Below, one piece after another: positions 10,089 to 19,519 of a stretch of DNA of 64,000 bases. A program made the position numbers and the translations under genes. The stretch lies in assembly GCF_012163145.1 (NCBI RefSeq), contig NZ_JAAVTX010000011.1, forward strand, positions 1 through 64,000, in the 5' to 3' direction. Position 1 is the stretch's first letter. Each line of letters opens with the position of its first letter. The DNA is from Falsiroseomonas frigidaquae. Lineage in GTDB: Bacteria > Pseudomonadota > Alphaproteobacteria > Acetobacterales > Acetobacteraceae. The notes under the pieces were generated by a model. The model saw only the letters and a program-made list of their open reading frames with translations, was not told the DNA's origin and did not search any database.

Positions 10089-10691
10089 CAGAAGTGCGCG
10101 CAGCTGGCGGACTTCGTCCTCGTTGATGCCGTGGCCCATGCCGGGATAGATGCGCTCCTCGACCGCGCCGCCCAATGCGGTGAGGACCCGCGTGGTTTCC
10201 CTTACCCGGGCCAGCGGGATGTGCGCGTCGATGTCGCTGCAGCCGAGGAAGACCGGGCTGTCCTGAAGGCTGCCGGCATAGGCGCGGGAGGTGCCCTCCG
10301 GACCGATCAGGCCGCCGCTGAGCCCGATGACCGCCGCGTAGCGCTGTGCGTGGCGCGCGGCATATTCCAGCGCCAGGCAGGCCCCCTGGGAGAACCCCAG
10401 CAATGCCACCCGCGCCGGCGGCACACCCTCCTTCGCCAACCGCTCCAGCAGCGAGGTCAATGTGCCGAGCGCGGCGGAAAGATGTGGCTCGTTATCCGCC
10501 AAGGGGGCGAGGAAGGAATAGGGATACCAGCTGCGCCCAACGGCCTCCGGCGCCAGCCAGGCCACGTCTGATTGTGCCAGCGCCTCCGCCAGGCTGAGCA
10601 TACCGTCGGCATCTCCGCCCCGCCCGTGCAGCATCAGGACAGCCGCCCTCGCCCGGTTCAGCGGCGCGCCGGCCTCGGCCACCCGTGTCAT
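10056..10691 (-). CDS. Phospholipase/carboxylesterase-type alpha/beta hydrolase
   Basis: A 211-residue protein of the YpfH/carboxylesterase type. Seen directly are the oxyanion region (LMLHGRGGDADGM), the nucleophile elbow GFSQGA with catalytic Ser, an acid segment (CSDIDAHIPL) and the terminal His in GMGHGINEDE, which together make a complete Ser-Asp-His triad. Members hydrolyse small esters or lysophospholipids in the cytosol. The frame is open further upstream to 10808, but that extension is low-complexity and not family-like, so the ATG at 10691 is preferred although its ribosome site is weak. It converges with the STAND regulator. A large neighbouring role is not evident. Confidence 0.85.
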   Translation of the reverse strand: MTRVAEAGAPLNRARAAVLMLHGRGGDADGMLSLAEALAQSDVAWLAPEAVGRSWYPYSFLAPLADNEPHLSAALGTLTSLLERLAKEGVPPARVALLGFSQGACLALEYAARHAQRYAAVIGLSGGLIGPEGTSRAYAGSLQDSPVFLGCSDIDAHIPLARVRETTRVLTALGGAVEERIYPGMGHGINEDEVRQLRALLSRIAAPEARA

Positions 10692-10972
10692 GCGCCGATC
10701 CGCCGCGGAAGATGGCGCGACGGCGGTCGATGATCGGCTTCGCTGCGCCGGAGGTGCAGTCGCGTATGGCAGTCCATGATCGTCTTCCCCGTAGGGTGGA
10801 TGCAGCAAGCCTACACCGCATCAGGGTGGCGCCAAGCTGAGGAGAGCCGGCTCCGACGCGGCGGCTGTGCGGAATGCCATCACGGTGGCCGGGCGCGCTT
10901 CGCGGCGCGCCCCGCTCGTATTCATCGGGCCGGCACGCAGCCAAGGCCACGGCCGGCCGTGAACGCTCGCGT

Positions 10973-11311
10973 TCAGCGGCGCGGCGTCCCCACATTCCCA
11001 TCCAGGGGCGCGCCGTAATGCCGGTCGCCCGGCGCGCCCAGCTCGCTGTTGTAGCGCAGGATATAGACCGGTCCTCCGCCGATGGCCGGGCGGCCCGCGC
11101 CATAGGTCACGCGGAATTCGTTGTTGCCGGTGGACTCGATACGGGTCACGTCGCCGCCCACCACCGGCCCGCAGTTCATGGAATAGACGATCTCGACATT
11201 CTCGCCGGAGCCGCGAACTTCCTCGACCTGGCAACTCATCAGCGTCTGCGCGCCGGCAGGCAACGCTGCCAGCGAGGCCACCAGGGCGGCGGCAATCATG
11301 GGAGACTTCAT
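10973..11311 (-). CDS. Small secreted protein of unknown function
   Basis: A 112-residue protein beginning with a clear Sec signal peptide (MKSPMIAAALVASLAALPAGAQT) and a probable signal-peptidase I site after GAQ. The mature part is short and beta-rich with two cysteines (SCQVEEV and MNCGPV), which could form a disulfide in the periplasm. No family was recognised. The start at 11311 is supported by AGGAAGGA about 9 bases upstream; the longer open frame to 11404 has no such support. It is divergent from the AraC regulator, so the 290 bp between them probably holds promoters for both. Confidence 0.7.
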   Translation of the reverse strand: MKSPMIAAALVASLAALPAGAQTLMSCQVEEVRGSGENVEIVYSMNCGPVVGGDVTRIESTGNNEFRVTYGAGRPAIGGGPVYILRYNSELGAPGDRHYGAPLDGNVGTPRR

Positions 11312-11601
11312 GGCGTGGTCCTTCCTTGTTGAGCCATCTGACGCGCTGGCTGGGCGGCAGGGGGCAGGCTGCCCGGACGGCAGCGTCCTTGCTTCCGTCG
11401 CCATGCATGGAAGCCTGGGCGCGGCCGGTCCGGCTTGTCTGTTTCGCGCCTTCCGATCCGCGGCAAGGACGACGTCGCCGGCGTATCCCTGGTGGCGGCC
11501 GCGCGGTGCCGGGCATGAGCCATCGATTTACGTCGATTTACTCACGCCATACGGAGCCCGTGCGGAGGATGTGCGGCACAGCACAATCCCCGGAGCGCCG
11601 C

Positions 11602-12549
11602 ATGACCCATCCGCCCGTGCTTCTCTCCGCGACCGCATCAGGAGGCCCGGCAATACGGGCAGCGCCCCCTCGCCCCATCTACCTCGGCGGGGATCTGCTG
11701 CGACAGGTCCAACGGCGCTGGAGCATAGTTGCCGCCAGCCTCACCGAGCTGCGCTGCGGCCCGTCGCTTCAGATCGCCCTGTGGTCTGAAGCGACGCAGC
11801 TCTCCGTGATGCTGGAGGAAGTCGGAGGGCGTGCGAGCATGTGCATCAGCCCTTGCGCCAGGGCGGCGGCGCCATCTGGAAAGCCGCTGCCCCTGTCACT
11901 CATTCCGCCACGGCACGGGGCCAGGGGCGAAGCGCGCGGCCTGCGCTACCTGCGCCACATCGTCCTGCAATTCGATGGCGATGCCCTGGCCAACACGCGG
12001 GAGAAGCGGATCGATCTGGAAAGCACCCTGGCAGCCAGGCCGATGTTCGCCTGCCCAAGGCTGCTTCGCCTGGCGCGGCTGTTCGCCGAGGCGTGCCACG
12101 ATCCGGAGCCAGGAGACACGCTGTACGGAGACGGCCTGTCGGCGGGCCTGTTGGACAGCCTCGCGCAGCTCGCAGCGCCGACCATGCCCGAGGAAGCCCG
12201 CTGCCTGCTTGCGCCCTGGCAATTGCGGAAGGCCATCGAGATCTTGCGGGAAAGGCTCGACGAGAACGTCCGGATGCAGGAGCTGGCGGCGGAGACGCAC
12301 CTCTCCGTGTCCTATTTCTGTCGTGCGTTCAAGGCCTCGACCGGCATGCCGCCGCATCGCTGGCAGTTGAACGCACGCGTCGAGAAGGTGAAGGAATTGC
12401 TGCTCGACGATCGTGAGTCGATGGCGCAGATCGCGATCCTGGCAGGCTTCGCCGACCAGGCACATATGACGCGAACCTTCAGCAGGCTGGCGGGCATCAG
12501 CCCCGGCCTCTGGCGGCGTCCCCACCAGGCCGTGCCGCATGCGGCCTGA
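11602..12549 (+). CDS. AraC-family transcriptional regulator
   Basis: A 315-residue protein whose last 100 or so residues form the double helix-turn-helix of AraC/XylS. The segments ELAAETHLSVSYFCRAFKAS and IAILAGFADQAHMTRTFSR are the two recognition regions, followed by the usual G-I-S-P-G-LWRR ending. The N-terminal part (about 200 residues) is an unrecognised sensor domain. The start at 11602 has GGAG about 7-10 bases upstream. The frame stays open to 11326, and an ATG at 11515 is a weaker alternative. The target is unknown; the divergent small secreted protein is a candidate by position only. Confidence 0.88.
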   Translation: MTHPPVLLSATASGGPAIRAAPPRPIYLGGDLLRQVQRRWSIVAASLTELRCGPSLQIALWSEATQLSVMLEEVGGRASMCISPCARAAAPSGKPLPLSLIPPRHGARGEARGLRYLRHIVLQFDGDALANTREKRIDLESTLAARPMFACPRLLRLARLFAEACHDPEPGDTLYGDGLSAGLLDSLAQLAAPTMPEEARCLLAPWQLRKAIEILRERLDENVRMQELAAETHLSVSYFCRAFKASTGMPPHRWQLNARVEKVKELLLDDRESMAQIAILAGFADQAHMTRTFSRLAGISPGLWRRPHQAVPHAA

Positions 12550-12620
12550 GGCAACGGCGCGCATACGGTTGAGACCTGGCGTCCCGATGTTTCGGTCGGG
12601 TGCCACGCTGCCGATTGGGA

Positions 12621-13253
12621 TCAGCCCTGTGCCTCACGCCGCAGGCGCTCATTCTCCGCGCGCAGGGCGATGATCTCCGCGCGTACAGGTTCGATGATGG
12701 CCGTGAGCTCCGCCTCCGAGTAGCGCGGCGTGATGTGCTGCGGGCAGTTCCAGTCATAGGCTTCGACGGTGATCAGGACGGCGCGCTCGGTCCGCGCCGC
12801 ATAATCCGGGACCGCCAGGCGTTGCGCCAGCGCCGGGTCGTCCCGCGCATCGACGACCTGCATGCGCCCGAAGATCTTCAGGCGGCGCTGGTGCGGATAG
12901 TCCATCACGAACAGGGATACGCGGTCATCCGCCGTGACATTGCCGATAGTGAGGTACTGCCGGTTGCCGCGGAAGTCGGCAAATCCCAGCGTCCTGTCGT
13001 CGAGAACCCGCAGGAAGCCGGAAGGCCCGCCGCGGAACTGGACATAGGGCCAGCCGGTTTCCGAGATGCTGGCCAGATAGAAGCCGTCGCGTCCCGTGAT
13101 GAACTGCGCTTCCGCCGGTCCAAGCCTGTCATGGCTGGCGGGCTCCTCCGCGGATGCGGCTGGCGCGGATCGCGCGCGCTGGGATGCGCCGTACCGTTCG
13201 CGCGCCTGCATGACCGATGGCGTCGTCGCGATCTCCTGATACCGGTGTCGCAT
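12621..13253 (-). CDS. Pyridoxamine 5'-phosphate oxidase-like flavin-binding protein
   Basis: A 210-residue protein with the split-barrel FMN-binding pattern of PNPOx-like proteins. It shows FITGRDGFYLASISETGWPYVQFRGG, then LGFADFRGNRQYLTIGN and a conserved D-W-N-C-P-Q-H-I segment near the C-terminus, ending in a charged coiled-coil-like tail. Family members bind flavin (FMN or F420) and reduce small molecules or protect against oxidants; the substrate here is unknown. The start at 13253 is preceded by GGGAGAGG at good spacing. It lies 55 bp downstream of the MBL-fold gene on the same strand, so the two are probably cotranscribed. Confidence 0.87.
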   Translation of the reverse strand: MRHRYQEIATTPSVMQARERYGASQRARSAPAASAEEPASHDRLGPAEAQFITGRDGFYLASISETGWPYVQFRGGPSGFLRVLDDRTLGFADFRGNRQYLTIGNVTADDRVSLFVMDYPHQRRLKIFGRMQVVDARDDPALAQRLAVPDYAARTERAVLITVEAYDWNCPQHITPRYSEAELTAIIEPVRAEIIALRAENERLRREAQG

Positions 13254-13308
13254 CCAGCCCTCTCCCTGCCTCCGCCGGGCGAGGCCCGGCGGCCGCATCC
13301 TACATCCG

Positions 13309-14256
13309 TCAGCCCTGCAGGGCCCAGTCGGCGACGTTCCACCGAAGCTGCCCGCGGTCGGAGACGATCCGGCCCAGACCCGGGAACGGCATATGCGTCG
13401 CGGCGATGAGCGCGCCTTCCGCCGCGGCGCGGGGAAAGAACCGGTCTCGCATGGCCTGGGCTGCCGCGCGGTCCTGCTCGAACACGAAGCCCACATCGGT
13501 TGCCGCCGGATGCACCACCGGGAAGAGCATATCGGACACCATGATGAGGCTCTGCCCCGCATCCTCGACCCGTACGCCGATATGGCCGGGAGTGTGGCCC
13601 GTCAGGTCGACGATGGAGATGCCGCGCAGGATCTGGCGCTCGCCATCGATCGCCTGGAGCCGGGGATAGAGGCGCACCACCTCGGCCGACATCCGGAAGC
13701 TGTTCTGCAGATAATCGGGCGCGGCGCTGCGCTTCGCCGGATCGGTCCAGTGGCTGATGTCGCGCCGGTCGATGTGCAGCTCGGCATTCGGGAAGTTCTT
13801 CTGCCCGCCGACGACCAGTCCGCCCATGTGGTCTTCATGCATATGCGTGACGACGATGGCGTCGATCTGGTCACGGCGCAGGCCGACCGCTTCAAGCGCC
13901 TGCGGCAGTGCGCCGGTCTGTCCGATCGATCCGGCCGGCCCGGTATCGACCAGGATCCGGCGCTCGCCGTCCTCGATCAGATACTGGTTGAACACGAGCC
14001 GCAGGCCGCTCGGCCTGGCCACGAACTGCGCCGCGGCAGCCTGCTCGACCTGGGCCGCGCTGCGACCCGGGAAGAAGTTGTAGGGCATGTCCGCGTAGCC
14101 ATCCGTCAGCGCGGTCACGGTGAAGCGGCCGATGCGGATCTGCGCCAGCGGCGTCACGCGTGACACTGGCGTGGCGGCTTCCGCGCCACGTATGAGAGGC
14201 AGGATGCCGGCACCCAGGGCGCCGAGCCCAAGCGAGCGGCGGGACAGGATTGTCAT
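13309..14256 (-). CDS. Exported MBL-fold metallohydrolase
   Basis: A 315-residue metallo-beta-lactamase-fold enzyme. The N-terminus has a twin-arginine-type signal (SRRSLGLGALGAG, then Ala-rich), suggesting folded export to the periplasm. The metal site is intact: THMHEDHMGG near residues 137-146, a downstream His in LTGHTPGH, an Asp in MVSDMLF and a late His in AATHMPFPG. This arrangement resembles quorum-quenching lactonases and alkylsulfatase-type hydrolases, but no specific substrate can be assigned. It is first in a probable two-gene transcript with the PNPOx-like gene. Confidence 0.9.
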   Translation of the reverse strand: MTILSRRSLGLGALGAGILPLIRGAEAATPVSRVTPLAQIRIGRFTVTALTDGYADMPYNFFPGRSAAQVEQAAAAQFVARPSGLRLVFNQYLIEDGERRILVDTGPAGSIGQTGALPQALEAVGLRRDQIDAIVVTHMHEDHMGGLVVGGQKNFPNAELHIDRRDISHWTDPAKRSAAPDYLQNSFRMSAEVVRLYPRLQAIDGERQILRGISIVDLTGHTPGHIGVRVEDAGQSLIMVSDMLFPVVHPAATDVGFVFEQDRAAAQAMRDRFFPRAAAEGALIAATHMPFPGLGRIVSDRGQLRWNVADWALQG

Positions 14257-14782
14257 GGATGGCTCCTCGGAATCCGTGCCGCAACCAAGGGGCGAGGTGC
14301 CGCATCGGCTCGATCACGGTCGCATGACAGGCCCACGAGGCATCACCATGCGCGCCTTGACCATCCAGGATCTCCCCGGTGTCCACGCGCAACGCTCCAC
14401 CACATCGCCTGCCGCCGGACGGTACCTGCGGCATCGAGGATGACGGCAGTAAATGCAGATAAATCCTGGTGCGCACTGCGTGAAGGAGCCTGCGCCCGAA
14501 GGCGCTTGCGATGCCGCATCGCGGGACACGACAGGTTCATTGCTTTACCTGACTGAGCATCGACCACAGATGGGAAGGATGGCCGGCCCTCCTTCGTCAC
14601 CTGCCGGACTGGCACCAGCCGCGTCAGGCGGCTCGGATTGCCCTGCGCCAGCAGGATATGCCCGGCTGGGTCACACCAGACGCGGAGCAGGAAGTGCGGG
14701 TCAGCTCCAACTCCATTTCGGCATTCAGTGGAATACCTCCCTGCTGTTCGCTTAAGCTGAAGCCTTCGCTGCGGGGGATGCG
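14257..14782. other. Intergenic region between divergent units
   Basis: A 526-bp stretch between the minus-strand MBL gene and the plus-strand membrane-anchored protein. It presumably carries the promoters of both. Short frames here have no recognisable product. No terminator or repeat stands out. Confidence 0.45.
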
Positions 14783-15841
14783 ATGCGCCTCGACCCCAAC
14801 AGGCTTCGCCCCAACTGGACCACGCTGCGCCGCTGGTCCTGGCCGGTGATCGTGACGGGCGTCGCGATCGCCTTCGCTTTGCTGGTCGTCCGTCCCTTCG
14901 ACGCTGCCCCCGATCCGGCGGTGGAGGATGTTGCCCAAGCCTGGAACCGGAGCGTCGGGAGGCTCGGCGTGCTTCCCGTCTTTCCGCCGGAGGAGGATCT
15001 GCATGTCGGTGACCTCTGGGCCTTCATCGCCTCCGACGCCTCGGATACGCCGCTTCTCGGCAAGGCGGTACGATTGGCGCAGCTGGACCTGCGCGACCTG
15101 CTGCGTGCGCCGCGCCGCCGCCCGGTCTTTCCCGATACTGTTGCCAGGGAAGAGGGTGGCGAATTCCGCCGCCAGCCGCGGACCGAACTCACGGACGTCC
15201 CGCCGCCTGATGCCATCGCCCTCACCCTCACGGCCTTCCCCGGCATCGTGATCCGCCACAGCCGCCGGGTCGGCAGCACGGCGGCGGGCATCCTCGGCGC
15301 CTTCGGTGCGCGGCGGGAGATTCTGGAGGAGGAGGAAATCCGTATCCCCGTCGCCGAGACCTATGGCGTGCATGCCGCCGCCGCCGCCGGGCGCTTCGAC
15401 GAATGGTGCGCGGCACCCGAGACCGCGCTGCTGTGTACCGACGCCTTCGCCCGCCGTACCCTCGCCTATGCGGTCAGCGACCGGGTGCTGGAGACACGGG
15501 AGGGCCGCTATGTGGTGCCGGTGCACCTGCGGCTCGTGACCCGCGTCTTCCTGATGCGCGAGATCGAGCACCGCCGCGCACGCGACGACGGGCGTGGCGC
15601 CTCGGCGCGCGGCGGCCCGGCGGCTCCGGGCACGGCGCCCACCACCGATGCGGGCGAGGCGCATCTGCGCGCAAGCCTGGACCGGGCCGCGGGCGCGGAG
15701 GGCGCGGTCTGGCGCGCCGACAGCGCCGGCATCTCGCTGCGCCAGGTATTCCAGCGCCCCGTTGTCTTCGGAATGCGCGCAGTGACGTTCGCGCTGCCAC
15801 CCTCCCAGCCGCCCGCACCACCGACGGAGACACGCCGATGA
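14783..15841 (+). CDS. Membrane-anchored protein of unknown function
   Basis: A 352-residue protein with one hydrophobic segment near the N-terminus (about residues 19-37, preceded by basic residues), so it is probably anchored in the inner membrane with a large periplasmic domain. The rest contains no family that I recognise. It has an acidic stretch (LEEEEIRI) near residue 180 and two cysteines near 215-225. The start has GGGGG a few bases upstream. It overlaps the next gene by ATGA, so the two are translationally coupled, and it converges on the CHAT operon. Confidence 0.7.
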   Translation: MRLDPNRLRPNWTTLRRWSWPVIVTGVAIAFALLVVRPFDAAPDPAVEDVAQAWNRSVGRLGVLPVFPPEEDLHVGDLWAFIASDASDTPLLGKAVRLAQLDLRDLLRAPRRRPVFPDTVAREEGGEFRRQPRTELTDVPPPDAIALTLTAFPGIVIRHSRRVGSTAAGILGAFGARREILEEEEIRIPVAETYGVHAAAAAGRFDEWCAAPETALLCTDAFARRTLAYAVSDRVLETREGRYVVPVHLRLVTRVFLMREIEHRRARDDGRGASARGGPAAPGTAPTTDAGEAHLRASLDRAAGAEGAVWRADSAGISLRQVFQRPVVFGMRAVTFALPPSQPPAPPTETRR

Positions 15842-16191
15842 GCCGCCCATGCCGGAGTACGTTCATCCTCGCCCTCGCGGTGCTCGGCTTTGCCGCCGGC
15901 CCGGCGGCGCCCGTCGCGGCGCAGACGCCTGGGCAATCCCAAGCGCCGGGCAGCGCAGTTGCCCCGTCGACCGGGCCGCTGCAACGCGGCGCTGCAGGTG
16001 CGGAAGCGCAGCCGTGCTTGCCCTATCCGGATTGCCGGGTCCTGCGGCTTGCACCTGGAGCCAGCCAGAACGGCCTGGTGCCGCGCGGCCTGGGAGAGAG
16101 TGACCTGCAAATGCCACGCCCCAGGCTTGGCACCAGCACCGCACAGGATGTGCCACCGCCGGGCGGCGCTCCGGCGCCACCGATGCGCTGA
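15838..16191 (+). CDS. Small secreted proline-rich protein
   Basis: A 117-residue protein with a clear signal peptide (hydrophobic core about residues 8-25, cleavage after VAAQ). The mature part is rich in Pro, Gly and Ala with one Cys pair in QPCLPYPDCRV. Its start overlaps the stop of the preceding membrane-anchored gene (ATGA at 15838-15841), strong evidence that both are real and act together in the envelope. No family was recognised. The end is 76 bp from the convergent CHAT gene stop. Confidence 0.65.
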   Translation: MSRPCRSTFILALAVLGFAAGPAAPVAAQTPGQSQAPGSAVAPSTGPLQRGAAGAEAQPCLPYPDCRVLRLAPGASQNGLVPRGLGESDLQMPRPRLGTSTAQDVPPPGGAPAPPMR

Positions 16192-16267
16192 CGGCAGGGC
16201 GACGGCGCCTTCGATGCGCGGGTGCCCAGCAGGGGCACCAGCGCGGTGCCTCCTGCATGCCAAGCCG

Positions 16268-19200
16268 TCACCGGCCCACGACCACGAAGGGCGCCCAGAA
16301 CAGCGGGTGCGCCAGCTCCCCTTTCGGGTCATCCATCATGCGCAGCATCACGGCGCGCAGCGCCTCCGCCCGTCGGGCACGCGGATCGGCCGTCGCCGCT
16401 TCGGCAAAGCCGGTCACCACCTCCACGGTCACCGCGCTGATCACCGGCCAGTGGCTCACCAGCAGCGACCGCGCACCCGCCACCAGGAACGCGCGCGCCA
16501 GGCCGGACAGGCGCTCGGACCCCGGCAGCCCATCCCCCGCCGCGGTGTTGCAGGCCGACAGCAGCACCAGCTCGGCATCCAGCTCCATCGCCGCCACGTC
16601 GGACGCCAGCAGCAGCCCGTCCATGCGCGCCCCATTGCCCTCGGGCGTCAGCACCAGCGCGGGCTCGTCCAGGCCGCCGAGGCTGCCGGCCATCAGCCCG
16701 TGGATGGAAAAGCCGATGGTGCGGAACCGTGCCGGCCTGGCCGCGCGGAAGCCGCGCGCCGTCGCCTCCGCGCCCAGCAGCATCTCGCTGCTGCCCGGCG
16801 GGTGCACGCCGGCAATGCGGCGCACTTCCCCGTCCGTCTCCTTCAGCGCCGCCAGCCGTTCAAGCCGCCGGGCAAGCGCATAGCCCTCGCCACGCATGCC
16901 GGCCGGCGCGGCGGCTGGTTGCGCCAGCGGATTGCCGATGCCCAGGAAGGCCATCGGCGCGCGCGATGGTTGCTTCGCGGCTGCATCCGCCGCCACCACG
17001 GCGCGCACCGAGGGTGCGATGGTCACGGCGTAGCGCCGCGGCAGCCAGCCGCGCATGGGGTCGAACAGCATCTGCGGCGGCAGCGCGTCCAGCGCCCCGT
17101 CGGGGACGAACAGAAGGTGCCCCCCCGGGCCGGGCAGCAGCCCTGCCGCCTCGGCCGGTGCGATCAGCACGGCGTGCAGCGCCTTCGCGGCCTCCAGGTC
17201 GATCGCGGGCAAGGCGGCCACTTCGCCGCCCACCGCATCCAGGTCCACGCCCTCCCGCAGCCGCGCGACCAGATGCTCGACCTCGGAGCGCGGGATGGGC
17301 TGCCGCAGCACCCGCGCCGCCTGGCGCGTCACCACCCACAGCAGCAGCGCATCCTCCCCCGCCACCGGCGCCAGCAGCGCCTCATCCGGGGCCAGGATCG
17401 CCTGTACCTCCGCCAATGTCGCGGTGCCGGGCAGCAGGTATTCCGCGAAGCCGGGCGCCAGCGCCGCGATCTCCGCCGTGATGTCGAGAAGCCGCGCGGC
17501 CGCCTGCTGGCGCGCCTCGAGCCGCGCCAGCCCGGCATTGCCGGCAAGCTGCAAGGGCTGCGCGGCCCCCGCGACGACCTGTGCATCCGCCTTGCGCAAC
17601 GCATCTTCCGCCGCCCGCAATGCCCGCAACCGATCCGCCAAGGCCGGAGCCTGGTCCTCCGCCGCCAGCCGCGCCGCGGTCAGCCGAAGCGCCTGCGCGG
17701 CGCGCGAACTCAGCGCCTCCTGCGAGGCCGCGAAGGCGGCCTCCCGCGCCTGCGGGTCCTCCGGCGCCAGGTCGATCAGGAGTCGTGCCTGGGTGAGGAA
17801 CAGCTCCCGCACCGCGGCGCGATGGGTCACCACGCCGGTGCGGACCTCGGCCTCCACCCCGCCCACCCGCGTCCGCAGCAGCATCAGCGCATCCTGCGCG
17901 TCGCGCAGGCCGCCCCGCGCATCGCCGGACTCCGCCCGCAGCATGGCCCGCGCGGTCATCGCCTCCGCCACCCGCACGGTGCCGGTGGCACCGAGTTGTT
18001 CATAGAGCGCGATGGCTCGGTCGATCGGCGGCGCAGCCTCCTCATGCCGGCCAGCCCGGGTCAGCAGCCTCCCGAGGCGCAGCAGTGAAAAGGCGAGGTC
18101 CACGGACTGAGGCCCGCGCGCCTGTTCAATGAGCGCCTGGCCCTGGCGGAACAGGGTTGCCGCCTCCTCGACCAGCCGCGCCGCATCCGCAGCATCCGCG
18201 ACCCGGGCCGCCCTGTCTTCCGCGACCAGCCCGAGAAGGACCGTAGCCAGCCCCTCCGGTCGCGCATCGGGCGGTGGCATGCGGGCATGCGCTGCCAGCG
18301 CGGCGCGCGCATGCGCCTCCGCCGCATCGAGGTTGCCCTGCCGCAGATGGAGCCAGCCATGCTCGACGCGGGTGGCGTTGAAGGCCACGGATTCCGGCCC
18401 GAGCGTCTCCTCCCACAGCCGGGCAGCGGCGGTGAAGGCGGCGTCAGCCTCGGTCGCCTGTCCCAGCTCGGTCAGCGCCGTGGCCAGGGTGTGAAGCGCC
18501 TGGCCGAAGCTGGGGTGGCGATCGCCGAGGGTGGCGCGATAGATCTCCACCGCCGCGCTCGCCGCCTCCGCCGCCTCGCTCATCCGGCCGCGCTCGAACA
18601 GCGAAATGGCCTGGGCGAGCCGCGCATGGCCGCGCAGCGGATCATCGGCGTAGCCAGTGGTGGCGAGGTGGTCGAGCAGTGCGTCCGCGCCCACCGTGTC
18701 GAGGTCTGCCTGCAGCATCACCTGTGCCACGGCGAGCGCGACCGCGCCCTGCCGTCGCGCATCCGATCCGGCCGCATCATGGGCGCGGCGCGTGAACGCC
18801 CGCGCACCCGCCGCATCGCCCATTTCCAGCCGGAGGAGGGCGAGGTTGACCAGCGCCTCCACCATCGCCTCGCCCTGCGGGTCGGGCTCTCCCGGGCCCA
18901 GGCCTGCGGCGTAGCGCAGCAGCGCAACACTGCGGGCGAAATCCGCCGCCGCCTCCGCGAAGCGCAGGGCGGCGTGCCGCACCAGGCCGCGCGAATTAGC
19001 GGCGACCGCGGCCTCGGCCGGCGCCTCGGCCTCAAGCGTCGGCAGCGCCGCCGAAAAGCCGCGATCGGCACGGTCGAGATCCCCTGCCCTCTGCCACACG
19101 AGCGCCACGTCCCGCAGGATGCGCGCGGCCGCCAGGGGTTCGGCCGCCAGCGGCCTGCGGCGCGCCAGAGCCTCGGCCGCGTCGAGGTGGCTGCGAAGCC

Positions 19201-19492
19201 GCGGCTGGTCGGCCATGCGGCCCGAGAGGCGGGCGGCAGCCAGCCGCAGTCGCGCAAGGTCCCAGTCGTCGGCACGGGGCGCGCCGGCCGCGAACCAGCG
19301 CTCCAGCACCCGCATCCCGGCAAGCAGGTTGCCGCCGGCGGCCAGCGCTTCCGCCTGGCGTATCGCCTGGTCGGGGCGCTGGTCGCCAGGACCCCGCACC
19401 TGCGCTGCCGCGGGCGCCGCCGGCAGGATCAGCAGCGGCCTGCCGGCGCATAACGCCAGGAGCAGCGCCAGGAGCAGGCGGTGGACCATCAT
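16268..19492 (-). CDS. Exported TPR-CHAT domain protein (caspase-like protease candidate)
   Basis: A 1074-residue protein with a Sec signal peptide (residues 1-31, ending AAAQ). Long TPR-like helical repeats follow (about residues 40-640). The C-terminal CHAT domain has the catalytic His in FSIHGLMAG (H931) and catalytic Cys in LLSACNTAAG (C981), and ends with the usual PLFWAPFVVVG strand. CHAT proteins are caspase/separase-like cysteine peptidases; TPR regions usually bind the regulator or substrate. A signal peptide implies action in the periplasm or at the surface, unlike the cytosolic CHAT proteases of defence systems. It is the last gene of an operon 27 bp behind the Slam-client gene, so processing of the exported client or envelope proteins is a reasonable but unproven role. 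Confidence 0.9.
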   Translation of the reverse strand: MMVHRLLLALLLALCAGRPLLILPAAPAAAQVRGPGDQRPDQAIRQAEALAAGGNLLAGMRVLERWFAAGAPRADDWDLARLRLAAARLSGRMADQPRLRSHLDAAEALARRRPLAAEPLAAARILRDVALVWQRAGDLDRADRGFSAALPTLEAEAPAEAAVAANSRGLVRHAALRFAEAAADFARSVALLRYAAGLGPGEPDPQGEAMVEALVNLALLRLEMGDAAGARAFTRRAHDAAGSDARRQGAVALAVAQVMLQADLDTVGADALLDHLATTGYADDPLRGHARLAQAISLFERGRMSEAAEAASAAVEIYRATLGDRHPSFGQALHTLATALTELGQATEADAAFTAAARLWEETLGPESVAFNATRVEHGWLHLRQGNLDAAEAHARAALAAHARMPPPDARPEGLATVLLGLVAEDRAARVADAADAARLVEEAATLFRQGQALIEQARGPQSVDLAFSLLRLGRLLTRAGRHEEAAPPIDRAIALYEQLGATGTVRVAEAMTARAMLRAESGDARGGLRDAQDALMLLRTRVGGVEAEVRTGVVTHRAAVRELFLTQARLLIDLAPEDPQAREAAFAASQEALSSRAAQALRLTAARLAAEDQAPALADRLRALRAAEDALRKADAQVVAGAAQPLQLAGNAGLARLEARQQAAARLLDITAEIAALAPGFAEYLLPGTATLAEVQAILAPDEALLAPVAGEDALLLWVVTRQAARVLRQPIPRSEVEHLVARLREGVDLDAVGGEVAALPAIDLEAAKALHAVLIAPAEAAGLLPGPGGHLLFVPDGALDALPPQMLFDPMRGWLPRRYAVTIAPSVRAVVAADAAAKQPSRAPMAFLGIGNPLAQPAAAPAGMRGEGYALARRLERLAALKETDGEVRRIAGVHPPGSSEMLLGAEATARGFRAARPARFRTIGFSIHGLMAGSLGGLDEPALVLTPEGNGARMDGLLLASDVAAMELDAELVLLSACNTAAGDGLPGSERLSGLARAFLVAGARSLLVSHWPVISAVTVEVVTGFAEAATADPRARRAEALRAVMLRMMDDPKGELAHPLFWAPFVVVGR

Positions 19493-19519
19493 GCGTCCCC
19501 CAGAGCCCTGCGGCAGGCG

